A DNA stretch of 64,000 bases from Chitinophaga agri (GCF_010093065.1 NZ_CP048113.1:3658001-3722000), one strand, 5' to 3'; numbered from the stretch's first letter, positions 16,956 through 26,779 are shown. Notes: a model not told the origin generated them from the letters alone. Numbers and translations: made by a program.

Positions 16956-18254
16956 TTAAGCAATTTCCTGTTCCAGAATCTGGTCACGACCCGGTCCGTT
17001 AGACACAAATTTCACTGGTACGTGCAGGTAACTTTCTACTGCTTTTACGAAAGATTTCATCTCGGCAGGCAACTCGTTAAAGTGCTTACTTTTGGCTGCT
17101 GTTTCATCGCTCCAGCCCTTATACTTTTCCCAAACTGGTTTTACTTCATTTTCATTCAGCTGATAAGGCATTGCTTTCGTCTGCTGACCATTGATCTCAT
17201 ACGCAGTACATGCATGTACTTCATCAAAGGCATCCAGTACATCACTTTTGGTCATTACCAACTGGGTAACGCCACTCAGCATACAGGTATAGTTGAGGGC
17301 TACCAGGTCAATCCATCCGCAACGGCGGGGACGGCCGGTTGTTGCACCAAATTCATTACCTTCTGCACGCAGCTTCTCACCAGTTGCATCATGCAGTTCA
17401 GTTGGGAACGGACCACTACCTACACGGGTACAATAAGCTTTGGTTACACCAATCACTTCTTTTATCCATTTTGGCGCTACACCCAGACCGGAACATACGC
17501 CCGCAGAGATCGTACTTGAAGAAGTAACGAAAGGATAAGTACCGAAGTCTACGTCCAGCATGCTACCCTGCGCACCTTCTGCCAGTACTTTCTTACCTGC
17601 CTGTAGTTTCTCATTGATGAAGTATTCACCATTCACGATATTCATCTGTTTCAGGTAACTTACCGCATCAAAGAACTCAGCTTCCCACTCAGCGATGTCC
17701 TTTGCGATTTCCGCTTTCACTTCAGCAGTGAAATCGTAACCTGCCAGGAGATGCTGGTGTTTCTCTTTCAGTTTAGCGTAACGCTCATTAAAGTCGCTGC
17801 GCAGCACATCACCCACTCTCAGACCATTACGGCCTGTCTTATCCATATAAGCTGGTCCGATACCCTTCAGGGTAGAACCGATCTTTTCGCTGCCTTTAGA
17901 TAATTCTGAAGCCTTATCAAGTGCACGGTGAGAAGGTACAATAATGTGTGTTCTTTCCGCGATAAAAAGATTTCTCTTCAGATCTACTCCCAGGGAAGAG
18001 ATCTTATCACATTCCTTTTTAAAGGTTACAGGGTCCAGCACCACGCCATTACCGATCAGGTTAATGGTATTTTTATGGAATACACCTGACGGGATAGTAT
18101 GTAATACTACCTTCTGGCCATCCACATATAATGTATGCCCTGCATTGGGCCCTCCCTGAAAGCGGGCTATGACATCGTATTTACCTGCGAAGTAATCCAC
18201 AATCTTTCCTTTGCCTTCATCGCCCCACTGTAGGCCCAGCAAAACATCTACCAT
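16956..18254 (-). CDS. purA: adenylosuccinate synthase
   Basis: GTP-dependent conversion of IMP and aspartate to adenylosuccinate, the first committed step to AMP. The 432 residues begin with VDVLLGLQWGDEGKGK, including the catalytic Asp and the GDEGKGK loop, then have GGPNAGHT, QGSMLDVDFGTYPFVTSS, TRVGSGPFPTE, ATTGRPRRCGW and the C-terminal SNGPGRDQIL. Length is normal. Upstream on the strand lies an AATTAGG repeat tract (18302-18334) and the spoT-type gene's terminator. Confidence 0.96.
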   Translation of the reverse strand: MVDVLLGLQWGDEGKGKIVDYFAGKYDVIARFQGGPNAGHTLYVDGQKVVLHTIPSGVFHKNTINLIGNGVVLDPVTFKKECDKISSLGVDLKRNLFIAERTHIIVPSHRALDKASELSKGSEKIGSTLKGIGPAYMDKTGRNGLRVGDVLRSDFNERYAKLKEKHQHLLAGYDFTAEVKAEIAKDIAEWEAEFFDAVSYLKQMNIVNGEYFINEKLQAGKKVLAEGAQGSMLDVDFGTYPFVTSSSTISAGVCSGLGVAPKWIKEVIGVTKAYCTRVGSGPFPTELHDATGEKLRAEGNEFGATTGRPRRCGWIDLVALNYTCMLSGVTQLVMTKSDVLDAFDEVHACTAYEINGQQTKAMPYQLNENEVKPVWEKYKGWSDETAAKSKHFNELPAEMKSFVKAVESYLHVPVKFVSNGPGRDQILEQEIA

Positions 18255-18301
18255 AAGAGTTGATATTGATTTTTTAAACGAAGTAGCAAAACTACGGAAG
18301 A

Positions 18302-18334
18302 AATTAGGAATTAGGAATTAGGAATTAAGAATTA
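18302..18334. repeat. AATTAGG tandem repeat tract
   Basis: Three to four copies of a GAATTAG unit followed by GAATTAAGAATT. The same unit recurs between genes at about 36970-37001, 41873-41943 and 45249-45269 in both orientations. Confidence 0.75.
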
Positions 18335-18381
18335 TGCCGCTCAATATGGCTTTTAGGTTAAATATCCCTCCCCTAAACAAA

Positions 18382-18421
18382 AATGACGAACTGCCAGTCA
18401 TACTACCGGCAATTCGTCATT
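18382..18421 (-). terminator. terminator after the RelA/SpoT gene
   Basis: A hairpin with AATGACGAA(C)TGCC and GGCA(A)TTCGTCATT arms, followed on the minus strand by TTTTGTTT, about 35 bases after the stop. Confidence 0.7.
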
Positions 18422-18454
18422 GTACAGACTTTATCAATTTAATTCCTGATTCCC

Positions 18455-20707
18455 CTACTCGTCTTCCAGACGGCTTACTGATTGAATACCATCCAGTTTC
18501 TTCAGTCTTTCAAACAGTTCATCCAACTCTTCCTTATCGTGAACGAACACTTTGATCAACCCTTCGAAGAGTCCTTCACGGGATTCAATGGTCAGACCGG
18601 CAATATTCACGCGGAGTTCTCCGGAAATGATATTGGTGATCTTGTGGATAACACCCACATCGTCCATACCAACAATACGGAGGCCGGTCAGGAACGAGAT
18701 CTCCCTGTTCTTGACCCACTTGGTCTTCACTACCCTGTGGCCGTAGTTGGCCAGTAACTGGGCAGCATTCGGACAGTTAGTACGGTGTATCTTCAGGCCT
18801 TCGCTGGCTGTAATGAACCCAAATACGTCATCACCCGGGATAGGACGGCAGCAGTTCGCCAGTTTATAGGCGATCTTATCTGAGCTTTCGCCGAAAATGA
18901 TCAGTTCTGCATCCTTCTTAGACGGGATGCTGTGTTTTACATGATCCTCAGAAATGTGTTCAGGCGTCTTCGGCGGTGGCGGCTTAGGCGCTTCCAGCTT
19001 ATCCCCGAGCTGCGTGAACTGCTTCAGTTCCTTCAGGTCAATATTCTTAACAGCGATCTGGTAGTACAGGTCCAGCGGTGAAGGCTGTTTATAGAATTGT
19101 ACCAGCTCGTTGATGTTATGCTGACTATTGGCAATCTTCATGTGATCGAGCTTCCGCTCCAGCACATCCTTACCATCCATGGCCACCTTCCGCTTTTCTT
19201 CCTTCAGCGCGTCCTTGATCTTGGACTTGGCTTTGGCAGTGAGCGCGTAGTTCAGCCAGTCTTCCGTCGGTTTTTGTTTATTAGAAGTGATGATCTCTAC
19301 CTGGTCCCCGCTACGCAACTTATGACTGATAGGCACCAGCTTATAGTTCACCTTCGCCCCGATACACTTGTTACCTACCGCACTGTGGATGGAATAGGCA
19401 AAATCGAGGGCGGTAGAGTTGACCGGCAATATTTTCAGGTCACCCTTCGGTGTATAAACATAGATCTCTTCCGTAAAGAGGTTGCTCTTGAAGTCGGCCA
19501 GGAAATCCAGCGTATTGGAATCCGGGTTGTTCAGGATCTCCCTGATCTGGGTGAACCACTGATCGAATTTAGACTCAGTGGTGGCACTTTGTGCGCTACC
19601 TTCCTTATATCGCCAGTGAGCAGCCAGACCTTTCTCCGCATAATCGTTCATACGTTTGGTACGGATCTGTACTTCCACCCATTTACCCTGTGGACCCATT
19701 ACGGTGACGTGCAGCGCCTCGTAACCATTGGATTTGGGATTACTGAGCCAGTCGCGGGTACGCTCTGGACTCGGATGATAGAAGTCAGTGATGATGGAAT
19801 AAACCTTCCAGCAGTCAGACTTTTCCTTCTCCACAGGAGAGTCCATGATAATACGGATCGCAAAGAGGTCATACACTTCTTCGAAAGTGACGCCTTTCTT
19901 TTTGATCTTATTCCAGATGGAGTGTATGGATTTAGGTCTTCCGAAGATCTCGAAATTGAGTCCTTCCTCCTGTAACACCTCCTTGATAGGCTTTATAAAT
20001 TCGTTGATATAACGGGTACGCTCACGTTTTGTTTCCTTGAGCTTTTTGGCAATTTCCCGGTAGGTTTGCTGCTCGGTGTACTTCATGGACAGGTCTTCCA
20101 TCTCCGATTTGATATTATACAAACCAAGACGGTGAGCGAGCGGTGCATATATAAATACGGTCTCCGAGGCTATCTTGAGCTGTTTCTCACGGCTCATGCT
20201 ATCCAGGGTACGCATATTATGCATCCTGTCGGCCAGTTTTATCAGTATCACCCTGGGGTCATCCGCCAGCGTGAGCAGGATCTTTTTGAAGTTTTCTGCC
20301 TGAGCGGTGCTCGTATTGGAATCTATGACGGTTGATATTTTGGTAAGACCGTCTACTATATGGGCTATCTCGGGCCCGAAAGCGCGTTCCACGTCTTCAA
20401 GGGTTACTTCGGTGTCTTCCACGGTATCATGCAGCAGGGCACAAATAGCGGAACGTACACCCAAGCCGATCTCTTCAACGCAGATCTGCGCTACAGCGAG
20501 GGGATGTAAGATGTATGGCTCACCGGATTTCCGGCGCATTTCCTTATGTGCATCAGCTGCCATTTCAAAAGCAGTACGCACAAGTTCGCGGTCTCCTTTC
20601 TTTAAACGGGGTTTGAGCGACCTAAGTAACGCGCGGTAATGACGAACGATCTCTTTCTTTTCCTGTTCCTCGTCCAGATTATATTGTTTTACTACCACTG
20701 TATCCAT
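18455..20707 (-). CDS. bifunctional (p)ppGpp synthetase/hydrolase, RelA/SpoT family
   Basis: Controls the stringent alarmone. Order in 750 residues: HD hydrolase domain (about 50-200; ILHPLAVAQ and LLHDTVEDTEV, so the metal-binding HD is intact), synthetase domain (about 240-370; GRPKSIHSIWNKIKKKG and LFAIRIIMDSP), a TGS domain (about 400-460; VYTPKGDLKILPVNSTALDF), a helical and zinc-finger-like region with LANCCRPIPGDDVFGF, and a C-terminal ACT domain (about 670-745). Both activities look intact. A 2'-5' RNA ligase-like gene lies just upstream on the same strand. Confidence 0.94.
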   Translation of the reverse strand: MDTVVVKQYNLDEEQEKKEIVRHYRALLRSLKPRLKKGDRELVRTAFEMAADAHKEMRRKSGEPYILHPLAVAQICVEEIGLGVRSAICALLHDTVEDTEVTLEDVERAFGPEIAHIVDGLTKISTVIDSNTSTAQAENFKKILLTLADDPRVILIKLADRMHNMRTLDSMSREKQLKIASETVFIYAPLAHRLGLYNIKSEMEDLSMKYTEQQTYREIAKKLKETKRERTRYINEFIKPIKEVLQEEGLNFEIFGRPKSIHSIWNKIKKKGVTFEEVYDLFAIRIIMDSPVEKEKSDCWKVYSIITDFYHPSPERTRDWLSNPKSNGYEALHVTVMGPQGKWVEVQIRTKRMNDYAEKGLAAHWRYKEGSAQSATTESKFDQWFTQIREILNNPDSNTLDFLADFKSNLFTEEIYVYTPKGDLKILPVNSTALDFAYSIHSAVGNKCIGAKVNYKLVPISHKLRSGDQVEIITSNKQKPTEDWLNYALTAKAKSKIKDALKEEKRKVAMDGKDVLERKLDHMKIANSQHNINELVQFYKQPSPLDLYYQIAVKNIDLKELKQFTQLGDKLEAPKPPPPKTPEHISEDHVKHSIPSKKDAELIIFGESSDKIAYKLANCCRPIPGDDVFGFITASEGLKIHRTNCPNAAQLLANYGHRVVKTKWVKNREISFLTGLRIVGMDDVGVIHKITNIISGELRVNIAGLTIESREGLFEGLIKVFVHDKEELDELFERLKKLDGIQSVSRLEDE

Positions 20708-20765
20708 CAGCTATAAAGTTACAATTTTATTGCATAGGATAACATGGCAGGAATGTGCTAATCAT

Positions 20766-21500
20766 TCACGCCCCCAGTTTGCATTTCTGCAGTATTTCCC
20801 AGGAGGTGCCGGTATGACGGAGAAGGTAGAGATTACGTACCTGGAAAGCCGCGTCAAACGGGCGGGGCCGGTACTCTTCCATGGCACGGTTAAATGCTGC
20901 ATCTGACAGATCGCGGAAAGCCAGGGAGATATGTGGGTTAAACCCATGGCGGGCCAGCATGTGACTGAAACCGAAGTCTTTACGCAGAAAAGCCACCATC
21001 TGTTGGTGTATGTGAACGATGCCTTCGTTCTTTTCCACATTGATATACAATACCTTCCGGCGGGTAAAGGAGCACCCTCCGAAGCCATGCAGTCTGATCT
21101 CAAACGGGGGAATAGAGGCGGCAAAGGTGGTCAGGGCTGGACATAAGGACTTTTCCAACTCCGGATTGGCGGTAAACGGCACTTGTATGGTAATATGTGG
21201 CAGCACCCGTAGTGCCCGCTGTGCTTCATATTTCTCTGCAAATTCCTGTTTCAGCCGGATGATCTCTTTTCCGACCTCCGCATTCGGGAGCAGGGCTATG
21301 AAATAGATCCTGCTTTCCGTCTTGGGTGGTTTGGGCCTGGGAGGAAAGCGTGGGCCGGTAGCGGGCCGGGACCTCCGGTATTGGTTGCCATTGTTCTGTC
21401 CATGGTGTCTTGGGGTACGGTGATTACGTTCATCACTCTCCGGACGGCCACCGCCGCCATAATGCTGATGGCGCGGCTGGTCATTTCTGCCGTAAGTCAT
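20766..21500 (-). CDS. 2'-5' RNA ligase/cyclic phosphodiesterase-like protein with disordered N-terminus
   Basis: The C-terminal 180 residues form a 2H phosphoesterase domain with both HxTx-type motifs: PHITIQV (H102) and NPHISLAF (H190). Known members act on 2',3'-cyclic phosphate or 2'-5' RNA ends. The first 60 residues are an added Arg/Gly/Asn/His/Pro-rich segment (RHQHYGGGGRPESDERNHR), expected to be disordered and possibly RNA-binding. The usual family length is about 180, so this is longer. It lies between the OmpR-type regulator gene and the RelA/SpoT gene, all on the minus strand. Confidence 0.85.
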   Translation of the reverse strand: MTYGRNDQPRHQHYGGGGRPESDERNHRTPRHHGQNNGNQYRRSRPATGPRFPPRPKPPKTESRIYFIALLPNAEVGKEIIRLKQEFAEKYEAQRALRVLPHITIQVPFTANPELEKSLCPALTTFAASIPPFEIRLHGFGGCSFTRRKVLYINVEKNEGIVHIHQQMVAFLRKDFGFSHMLARHGFNPHISLAFRDLSDAAFNRAMEEYRPRPFDAAFQVRNLYLLRHTGTSWEILQKCKLGA

Positions 21501-21536
21501 TGTATTTGGTGGTTGTGGGGTTTGGATATGTTATTG

Positions 21537-22283
21537 TCACCCTTCACTGTCGGCAGACGTGGACCCGCTGCCTTTATCGGTACATTCCGGAATATTCAGT
21601 CTTACACCCACATTGTGCAGTGTCTCGAGCGCGATACCCGGTTCTTCTTTAAAATGTTTGCGCAAACGGGTCAGGAATACATCCATGCTTCTGCTTGAAA
21701 AGAAACTACTATTGCCCCAGACTTTCAGCAGTATCTCATCCCGTTTGACCAGTTTATTACTATTCTCTACCAGGTAGCGTAATACCTTCGCTTCCTTTTT
21801 GGTCAGCGTAGCAAACGTCTCACCACATGCACGTGTCAGCTCTTTTTCCTCATAATTGAAGCGGACGTCATCTCCCAGTTTATAGATACCATCACCAGGT
21901 ACATCTTTAGGCAGGGTCCTTCTCAGGAACACCCTGATACGCATGATGAGCTCACGCATACTGAACGGCTTTACCAGGAAGTCGTCCCCTCCTATCCTGA
22001 AACCATGCAACCTTTCTTCATCTGTTGCCTTCGCCGAAATGAACAGAATCGGTATCATCCCGTTTTTCTTCCGGATGTCCTGTGCCAGCGTGAAACCATC
22101 TTTCTTTGGCATCATGACGTTCAATATGCAAAGATCAAAATCGTCCCTCTGAAATTTCTTTAGAGCTACCTCGCCGTCAAAACAATGCACGACTGCGTAC
22201 CCCGCCGTTTCCAGCTGCTTCTTAATGATACTACCGTACTGATAATCATCTTCGGCAAGGAGAATTTGTACATTACTAACCAT
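21537..22283 (-). CDS. OmpR-type response regulator lacking the phospho-acceptor Asp
   Basis: A 248-residue protein with a receiver domain (1-120) and a winged-helix DNA-binding domain (about 135-235; ELTRACGETFATLTKKEAKV, SSRSMDVFLTRLRKHF), similar to Bacteroides RprY. The acidic pair (E11, D12, D13) and the conserved Lys106 in DFLVKPF are present, but the phosphorylation position reads LCILNVMMP, with Asn55 (codon AAC) in place of Asp. It may therefore act without phosphorylation or respond to another signal. No kinase gene is adjacent; an RprX-like kinase lies at 41949-43316. A Ser/Asp-rich tail follows the winged helix. Confidence 0.88.
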   Translation of the reverse strand: MVSNVQILLAEDDYQYGSIIKKQLETAGYAVVHCFDGEVALKKFQRDDFDLCILNVMMPKKDGFTLAQDIRKKNGMIPILFISAKATDEERLHGFRIGGDDFLVKPFSMRELIMRIRVFLRRTLPKDVPGDGIYKLGDDVRFNYEEKELTRACGETFATLTKKEAKVLRYLVENSNKLVKRDEILLKVWGNSSFFSSRSMDVFLTRLRKHFKEEPGIALETLHNVGVRLNIPECTDKGSGSTSADSEG

Positions 22284-22483
22284 GCGTTTAGTTTTAGATC
22301 CGGTTCAATAGTTGTTAACACACAATGTCACTCACATGACCCTGCTACAATATTGCTGAATAAACTGCTCATTTTAGTTAATGATTCGTTATCATGTCAA
22401 ACTTTTCTTATTCTAAGACTATTGGGATCAACTTGAAATTGAACGGATTGGGTTATCATAGACCACATACTTCCATAGACAAC

Positions 22484-22523
22484 AAAAAAAATGGCTGCCT
22501 GTTCAAAGGCAACCATTTTTTTT
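22484..22523 (-). terminator. terminator of the GH2-GH29 operon
   Basis: An AAAAAAAATGG...CCTG/CAAAGG...CCATTTTTTTT hairpin with long A and T runs on either side, lying about 50 bases after the fucosidase stop on the minus strand. Confidence 0.75.
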
Positions 22524-22571
22524 GTTCACAGCTTTTCCAGCTGTTTGTTCACATTTATTATTCACTGTTCA

Positions 22572-24029
22572 TTATTCTGCAGCAGAGATCTGTATAGCCA
22601 CCGCATGTTTCCATGCTTTCTGCTGTACAGCAGCCGGAATAGTCAGCTGCGTACCGGTAGCCGTCGCCTTCCAGGAGATCTTTTCCTTAGCGCCCAGTAC
22701 GGTCACTTTTGCTCCCTTCGCTGGCTTCAGGCCATTGAACACCACCTGTGCAGGCAGTTTCTCACCTTCTTCCAGCAGATAAATAGCGTATATATTGCCA
22801 TTCTTCTTACGGGTGAAACATACCTTGCCATCTTTGTAAGGTGCTACAGAACGGGTACCATAAATCGCATCGCCATTGATCTTCATCCACTCACCGATAG
22901 CTGTCATTGTGGTATATGCCTCTTCATGCAGCTGGCCATCCGGACCAGGACCTACGTTCAGCAGGTAGTTACCGCCTTTCGCTACGATATCCACCAGATT
23001 GTGAATCAACTTGTTCACGGATTTATATTTATCATCCGGCACATATGACCAGGAGTTCGCCATTGTCATACAGGTTTCCCAGGGGTAAGACAGTGGTTTA
23101 TCAGGGATCTGCTGCTCGGGTGTACGGTAGTTCTCGAACGGACCATGTACTGCACGGTCTACTACGATCAGACCCGGCTGATGGCTACGGGCCATTTTAG
23201 TGATACCAGCCATATCAATATCTTCATTCTGCTTCGTAGGACGGGTGTCTATTTCTGCAGCGGTGATATCATTTTCTTTCTTGTTATCCTGTTTACGTGC
23301 GCGAACCCAGCCGCCATCCAGCCAGAGGATCTCGATCTTACCCATAGTGGTCATCAGTTCCTCGATCTGTTTGTAGGTGAACTCACGGAAATTATTCCAG
23401 CGGTCCTTATATTTTACCACGTCATAGTTCACGTGTCTGTCTTTCGGTGGGAAATAAGACCACCAGTAATATTCACTATGCCAGTCTGGTTTGGAGAAAT
23501 AAGCTCCTGTATGGATACCTTCTTTCTGGAAAGCAGAGAATACTTCTTTCGCTACGTTCTTTCTCGGATCGTTGCGGAAAGCACTGTTGGGACCAGCAAT
23601 ACTGTAATCTGTCTGTTTGGTGTCCCACATACAGAAACCATCGTGGTGTTTGGTCGTGAATACCACGTATTCCATACCGGCACCTTTAGCTGCCTTTGCC
23701 CATTTGGAAGGGTCAAATTTAGTAGGATTGAAAGTCGTGGACAGCGCCTCATATTTCTTCAGGTAGTCATAATAGGGAATGCCATAGGGATTACGCTGTG
23801 TCCAGCCTTCGTCTTCCGGACAGATGCTCCAGGACTCTACCACACCCCACTGGGAATAAGCCCCCCAATGGATGATCATACCGAATTTCCAGTCCTGCCA
23901 TTCATCCAGTTTTTGTAATACGGCTTTGTCCGTTTCTGGTATGTACGGCTGACTCAGGCCATGGTCCTGCGCATTGGCCGTGGAAAAAGCCAGTACTGCG
24001 CTGCTAAATAACAAAAATAGTTTTCGCAT
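22572..24029 (-). CDS. alpha-L-fucosidase, GH29
   Basis: Secreted or periplasmic enzyme that releases L-fucose from glycans. The 485 residues start with a signal peptide (about 1-20, TANAQ) and carry the GH29 features: FGMIIHWGAYSQWGV, YVVFTTKHHDGFCMWDTKQT, the nucleophile segment IEILWLDGGWV, and GGNYLLNVGPGPDGQLHEEA. Length and motif order match the family. It starts two bases after the stop of the GH2 gene, so both come from one transcript. Confidence 0.95.
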   Translation of the reverse strand: MRKLFLLFSSAVLAFSTANAQDHGLSQPYIPETDKAVLQKLDEWQDWKFGMIIHWGAYSQWGVVESWSICPEDEGWTQRNPYGIPYYDYLKKYEALSTTFNPTKFDPSKWAKAAKGAGMEYVVFTTKHHDGFCMWDTKQTDYSIAGPNSAFRNDPRKNVAKEVFSAFQKEGIHTGAYFSKPDWHSEYYWWSYFPPKDRHVNYDVVKYKDRWNNFREFTYKQIEELMTTMGKIEILWLDGGWVRARKQDNKKENDITAAEIDTRPTKQNEDIDMAGITKMARSHQPGLIVVDRAVHGPFENYRTPEQQIPDKPLSYPWETCMTMANSWSYVPDDKYKSVNKLIHNLVDIVAKGGNYLLNVGPGPDGQLHEEAYTTMTAIGEWMKINGDAIYGTRSVAPYKDGKVCFTRKKNGNIYAIYLLEEGEKLPAQVVFNGLKPAKGAKVTVLGAKEKISWKATATGTQLTIPAAVQQKAWKHAVAIQISAAE

Positions 24030-24031
24030 GA

Positions 24032-26731
24032 TTAATTTTTAAATGTATCTCTGAGACTTATAATTTTCAGCTGTTTCTGTATCTCTTCTAAAGAAATTTT
24101 GGAAGGCACCTGCACCGTCACTGTGACTGTTCGTCCGGGCAACAGGTCAAAGTAATTGTCGCTGAACTGAGATTCCGGCATGTTACTCAAAAGGAGGTAT
24201 ACATTCCGTGCCAGCCTATCAGCAGAGAGCGTAATGTTCAATGTCTTCGATAGAGATACGGCATTACCGCTGTCAGCGACATTATTCTTATGCGGCATCT
24301 TCTTTTCTTCCTCATACAATACTTCTTTCTGATAAGATCCTGGTATGTATGTTTCGTTCTTTACAACACTGTTGCTGCTTGTATCTACTATTACTTTGGT
24401 CTGAATGCCGGGATCCGGTAATTCCATTGTTCGGGCGTTAGCAAAGTAATACACATTCTCGGTTAATAACTTACCTTTCTTTACCACTTTCGTATAGAAT
24501 ATTACCTTCTGCTCATCCTGTCCCTTTAATATCTCACTAACAGCTATCTCATGTCGTAGTTTGCTTTCTGCGCCGGTCAACCGAACGTCCTTTACTGACT
24601 GCTGCCATAGTACTTTTCCTTCCAGGTCCAGCAACTGCATATCCAGCGTCACCGGCTGGTCCTGCGGTACATCCGTGATCAGCCACGTCTGCAGTTTCCC
24701 ATTGTCCACCACATTAGACACGATCACCGGCTCAAATGCCTTCTTCACAAAATACTGTAATGCCTTCCAGCGTCCATAGTAATCAATACCAGACCAGGAT
24801 GGACCAGGCCAGCAGTCATTCAGTTGCCAATACAACGTACCCATACAATATGGCATGTTACGGCGATGCGCTTCAATACCTATACGCATCCCATCCGCCT
24901 GCAACACCTGTCCTACATACAGCAACGATTCGAAATCTTTTGGTTCCCTGTAATAATGATCCAGGTAAGTACTGATCGCCGCATTGCCCCTGTTGCCACT
25001 CTTCTGATGCGACAACATCACCGGAGAATAAATATCCCGGTCTTTCTCCCCTGCAAAACTTTTGATCGTATGGATATCCGGGAATGACTGGAAACCGTAT
25101 TCACTCATAAAACGTGGTACGTGGGTATTAAAGGATTCAAACCATTCCATCCCATGCCATACACCCCAGTAGTGATTGTCTCCTTTAGTAAAGTCTTCCT
25201 TCCTGCCCCAGTTGCTGATGGGCGAAGAATGGAAGTAAAACCTGCCGGCATCCAGTGTATGCACCTGTTGCGGCAAAAGAGATTTGAACAAAGTATCATA
25301 TCCGCTGAGTAAAGTGTTCCATTGCATGTCACTGTAGCCGTACCCATTTCTCCATCCCCAGTTCTTAATGGCGACTGCGACTTCATTATTCCCACACCAT
25401 AAAGCCAGGGAAGGGTGATTGCGCAACCGTTTGATGTTATATTCCGCTTCTTTCTTCACGTTTTCCAGGAATGCAGTATCTGACGGATAGACCGTACAGG
25501 CAAACATGAAGTCCTGCCACACCAGTATACCGTTGCGGTCAGCCAGGTCATAGAAAATATCCTTTTCGTAGGCACCGCCACCCCATACACGTACCATATT
25601 GAAATGAGACGCCTTCATATTGTTAAATAACTGCTCATACTGGTGATGTGTCACTCTTGGTGCGAAGTTGTCCAGCGGAATGTAGTTGGCACCTTTCATG
25701 AATACCGGCTTACCATTCACCTTCACATAAAAACTCTCACCCAGGCTATCTGGCTTATTCACTACTTCAATTGTACGTAGACCGATATCCAGTCTCTCAC
25801 CAGCGACATCGCCAGAACCATCATTCACTGTAACATCTATTGTATACAGGAAAGGATCTCCCAGACCATTTGGCCACCAGCGGACAGGATCCTTGATCCG
25901 GACAGGGATGATCACCTGCTGGCTACCTGCTTCCAGCTGCTGCTTGACGATCACCGGAGAGAATGCATCATTCCTGCTAGCTACCTTCACGGTATATTTC
26001 CCCGCACGGGCCGTTTCAAATGTGATCACAGCATTAACAGTAGCCGATTTGTCGGTCAGACTTTGCTGCTGCAGCCAGATATTTTCGATACGGGTGCCAT
26101 CACTGGCCACCAGGCTAATATTACCGCTGATACCGGAAGTAACCAGTCTGGGGCCCCAGTCCCAGCCATAATGGTAAGGTGCCTTACGCGCATAGATGCT
26201 CAACGGAATGTCACTGGCATCATTGCCAGCGGGATACACCAGTCTGTCTTGCAGGAAACGCTGCATGTCATAACGAACAGGGCTATGAAAGTAAACACGC
26301 ACTTCATTCTGTCCTGTATGCAGCCATTGTTTCACATTGACGGTCTGTCCGACAAACATATTATCACTTTTCAATACCAGTTGCCCGTTAACATACACAT
26401 CTGCATACGTATCCAGTTGTGCCATGTTTAATGTGATCACATCATGATTGATGAAATCAGCAGAGATCTCTACATTCCTGCGGTAAATCCAGTCTTTTTT
26501 ATCCACCCACGCTACGGCTTTTTCGTTCATGCCCACAAAGGGGTCCGGAATCAGCTGATGGCCCATCAGGTCAGTATGTACTGTGCCCGGCACGGTCGCA
26601 CTACGCCAGATGGTATCATCTGCATCGGCAAACTGCCATTGTCCATTCAGTAATATGTTATACTGCGCATAGGAGTACTGCGCCAGCATACACAGGCATA
26701 AGAGAAGTATATATTGTAACTTATTCTTCAT
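24032..26731 (-). CDS. beta-mannosidase, GH2
   Basis: Removes terminal beta-mannose, for example from the core of N-glycans or from mannan oligosaccharides. An ATG at 26729-26731 gives about 899 residues starting with a signal peptide (KNKLQYILLLCLCMLAQYSY, ending YAQ); the frame is open further upstream, but those residues are not signal-like. Features include a jelly-roll domain (GTVHTDLMG), an immunoglobulin-like domain, and the TIM barrel with acid/base Glu in LWCGNNEVAVAIKNWGW and nucleophile Glu in FMSEYGFQSFP, followed by YWQLNDCWPGPSWS. GH29 follows two bases downstream, suggesting joint breakdown of fucosylated mannose-containing glycans. Confidence 0.93.
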   Translation of the reverse strand: MKNKLQYILLLCLCMLAQYSYAQYNILLNGQWQFADADDTIWRSATVPGTVHTDLMGHQLIPDPFVGMNEKAVAWVDKKDWIYRRNVEISADFINHDVITLNMAQLDTYADVYVNGQLVLKSDNMFVGQTVNVKQWLHTGQNEVRVYFHSPVRYDMQRFLQDRLVYPAGNDASDIPLSIYARKAPYHYGWDWGPRLVTSGISGNISLVASDGTRIENIWLQQQSLTDKSATVNAVITFETARAGKYTVKVASRNDAFSPVIVKQQLEAGSQQVIIPVRIKDPVRWWPNGLGDPFLYTIDVTVNDGSGDVAGERLDIGLRTIEVVNKPDSLGESFYVKVNGKPVFMKGANYIPLDNFAPRVTHHQYEQLFNNMKASHFNMVRVWGGGAYEKDIFYDLADRNGILVWQDFMFACTVYPSDTAFLENVKKEAEYNIKRLRNHPSLALWCGNNEVAVAIKNWGWRNGYGYSDMQWNTLLSGYDTLFKSLLPQQVHTLDAGRFYFHSSPISNWGRKEDFTKGDNHYWGVWHGMEWFESFNTHVPRFMSEYGFQSFPDIHTIKSFAGEKDRDIYSPVMLSHQKSGNRGNAAISTYLDHYYREPKDFESLLYVGQVLQADGMRIGIEAHRRNMPYCMGTLYWQLNDCWPGPSWSGIDYYGRWKALQYFVKKAFEPVIVSNVVDNGKLQTWLITDVPQDQPVTLDMQLLDLEGKVLWQQSVKDVRLTGAESKLRHEIAVSEILKGQDEQKVIFYTKVVKKGKLLTENVYYFANARTMELPDPGIQTKVIVDTSSNSVVKNETYIPGSYQKEVLYEEEKKMPHKNNVADSGNAVSLSKTLNITLSADRLARNVYLLLSNMPESQFSDNYFDLLPGRTVTVTVQVPSKISLEEIQKQLKIISLRDTFKN

Positions 26732-26779
26732 AGTCCACGCTGTTGGTAATTGTAGATGTATATAAACTATCTTTGTATT

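Noticed and set aside
19097..19975. 292-codon plus-strand frame opposite the RelA/SpoT gene
   Set aside because: It is the antisense of a certain gene, with no start signal or family resemblance; the composition mirrors the other strand.
23145..23918. 257-codon plus-strand frame opposite the fucosidase gene
   Set aside because: Antisense of GH29; Cys/Phe-rich and without known motif.
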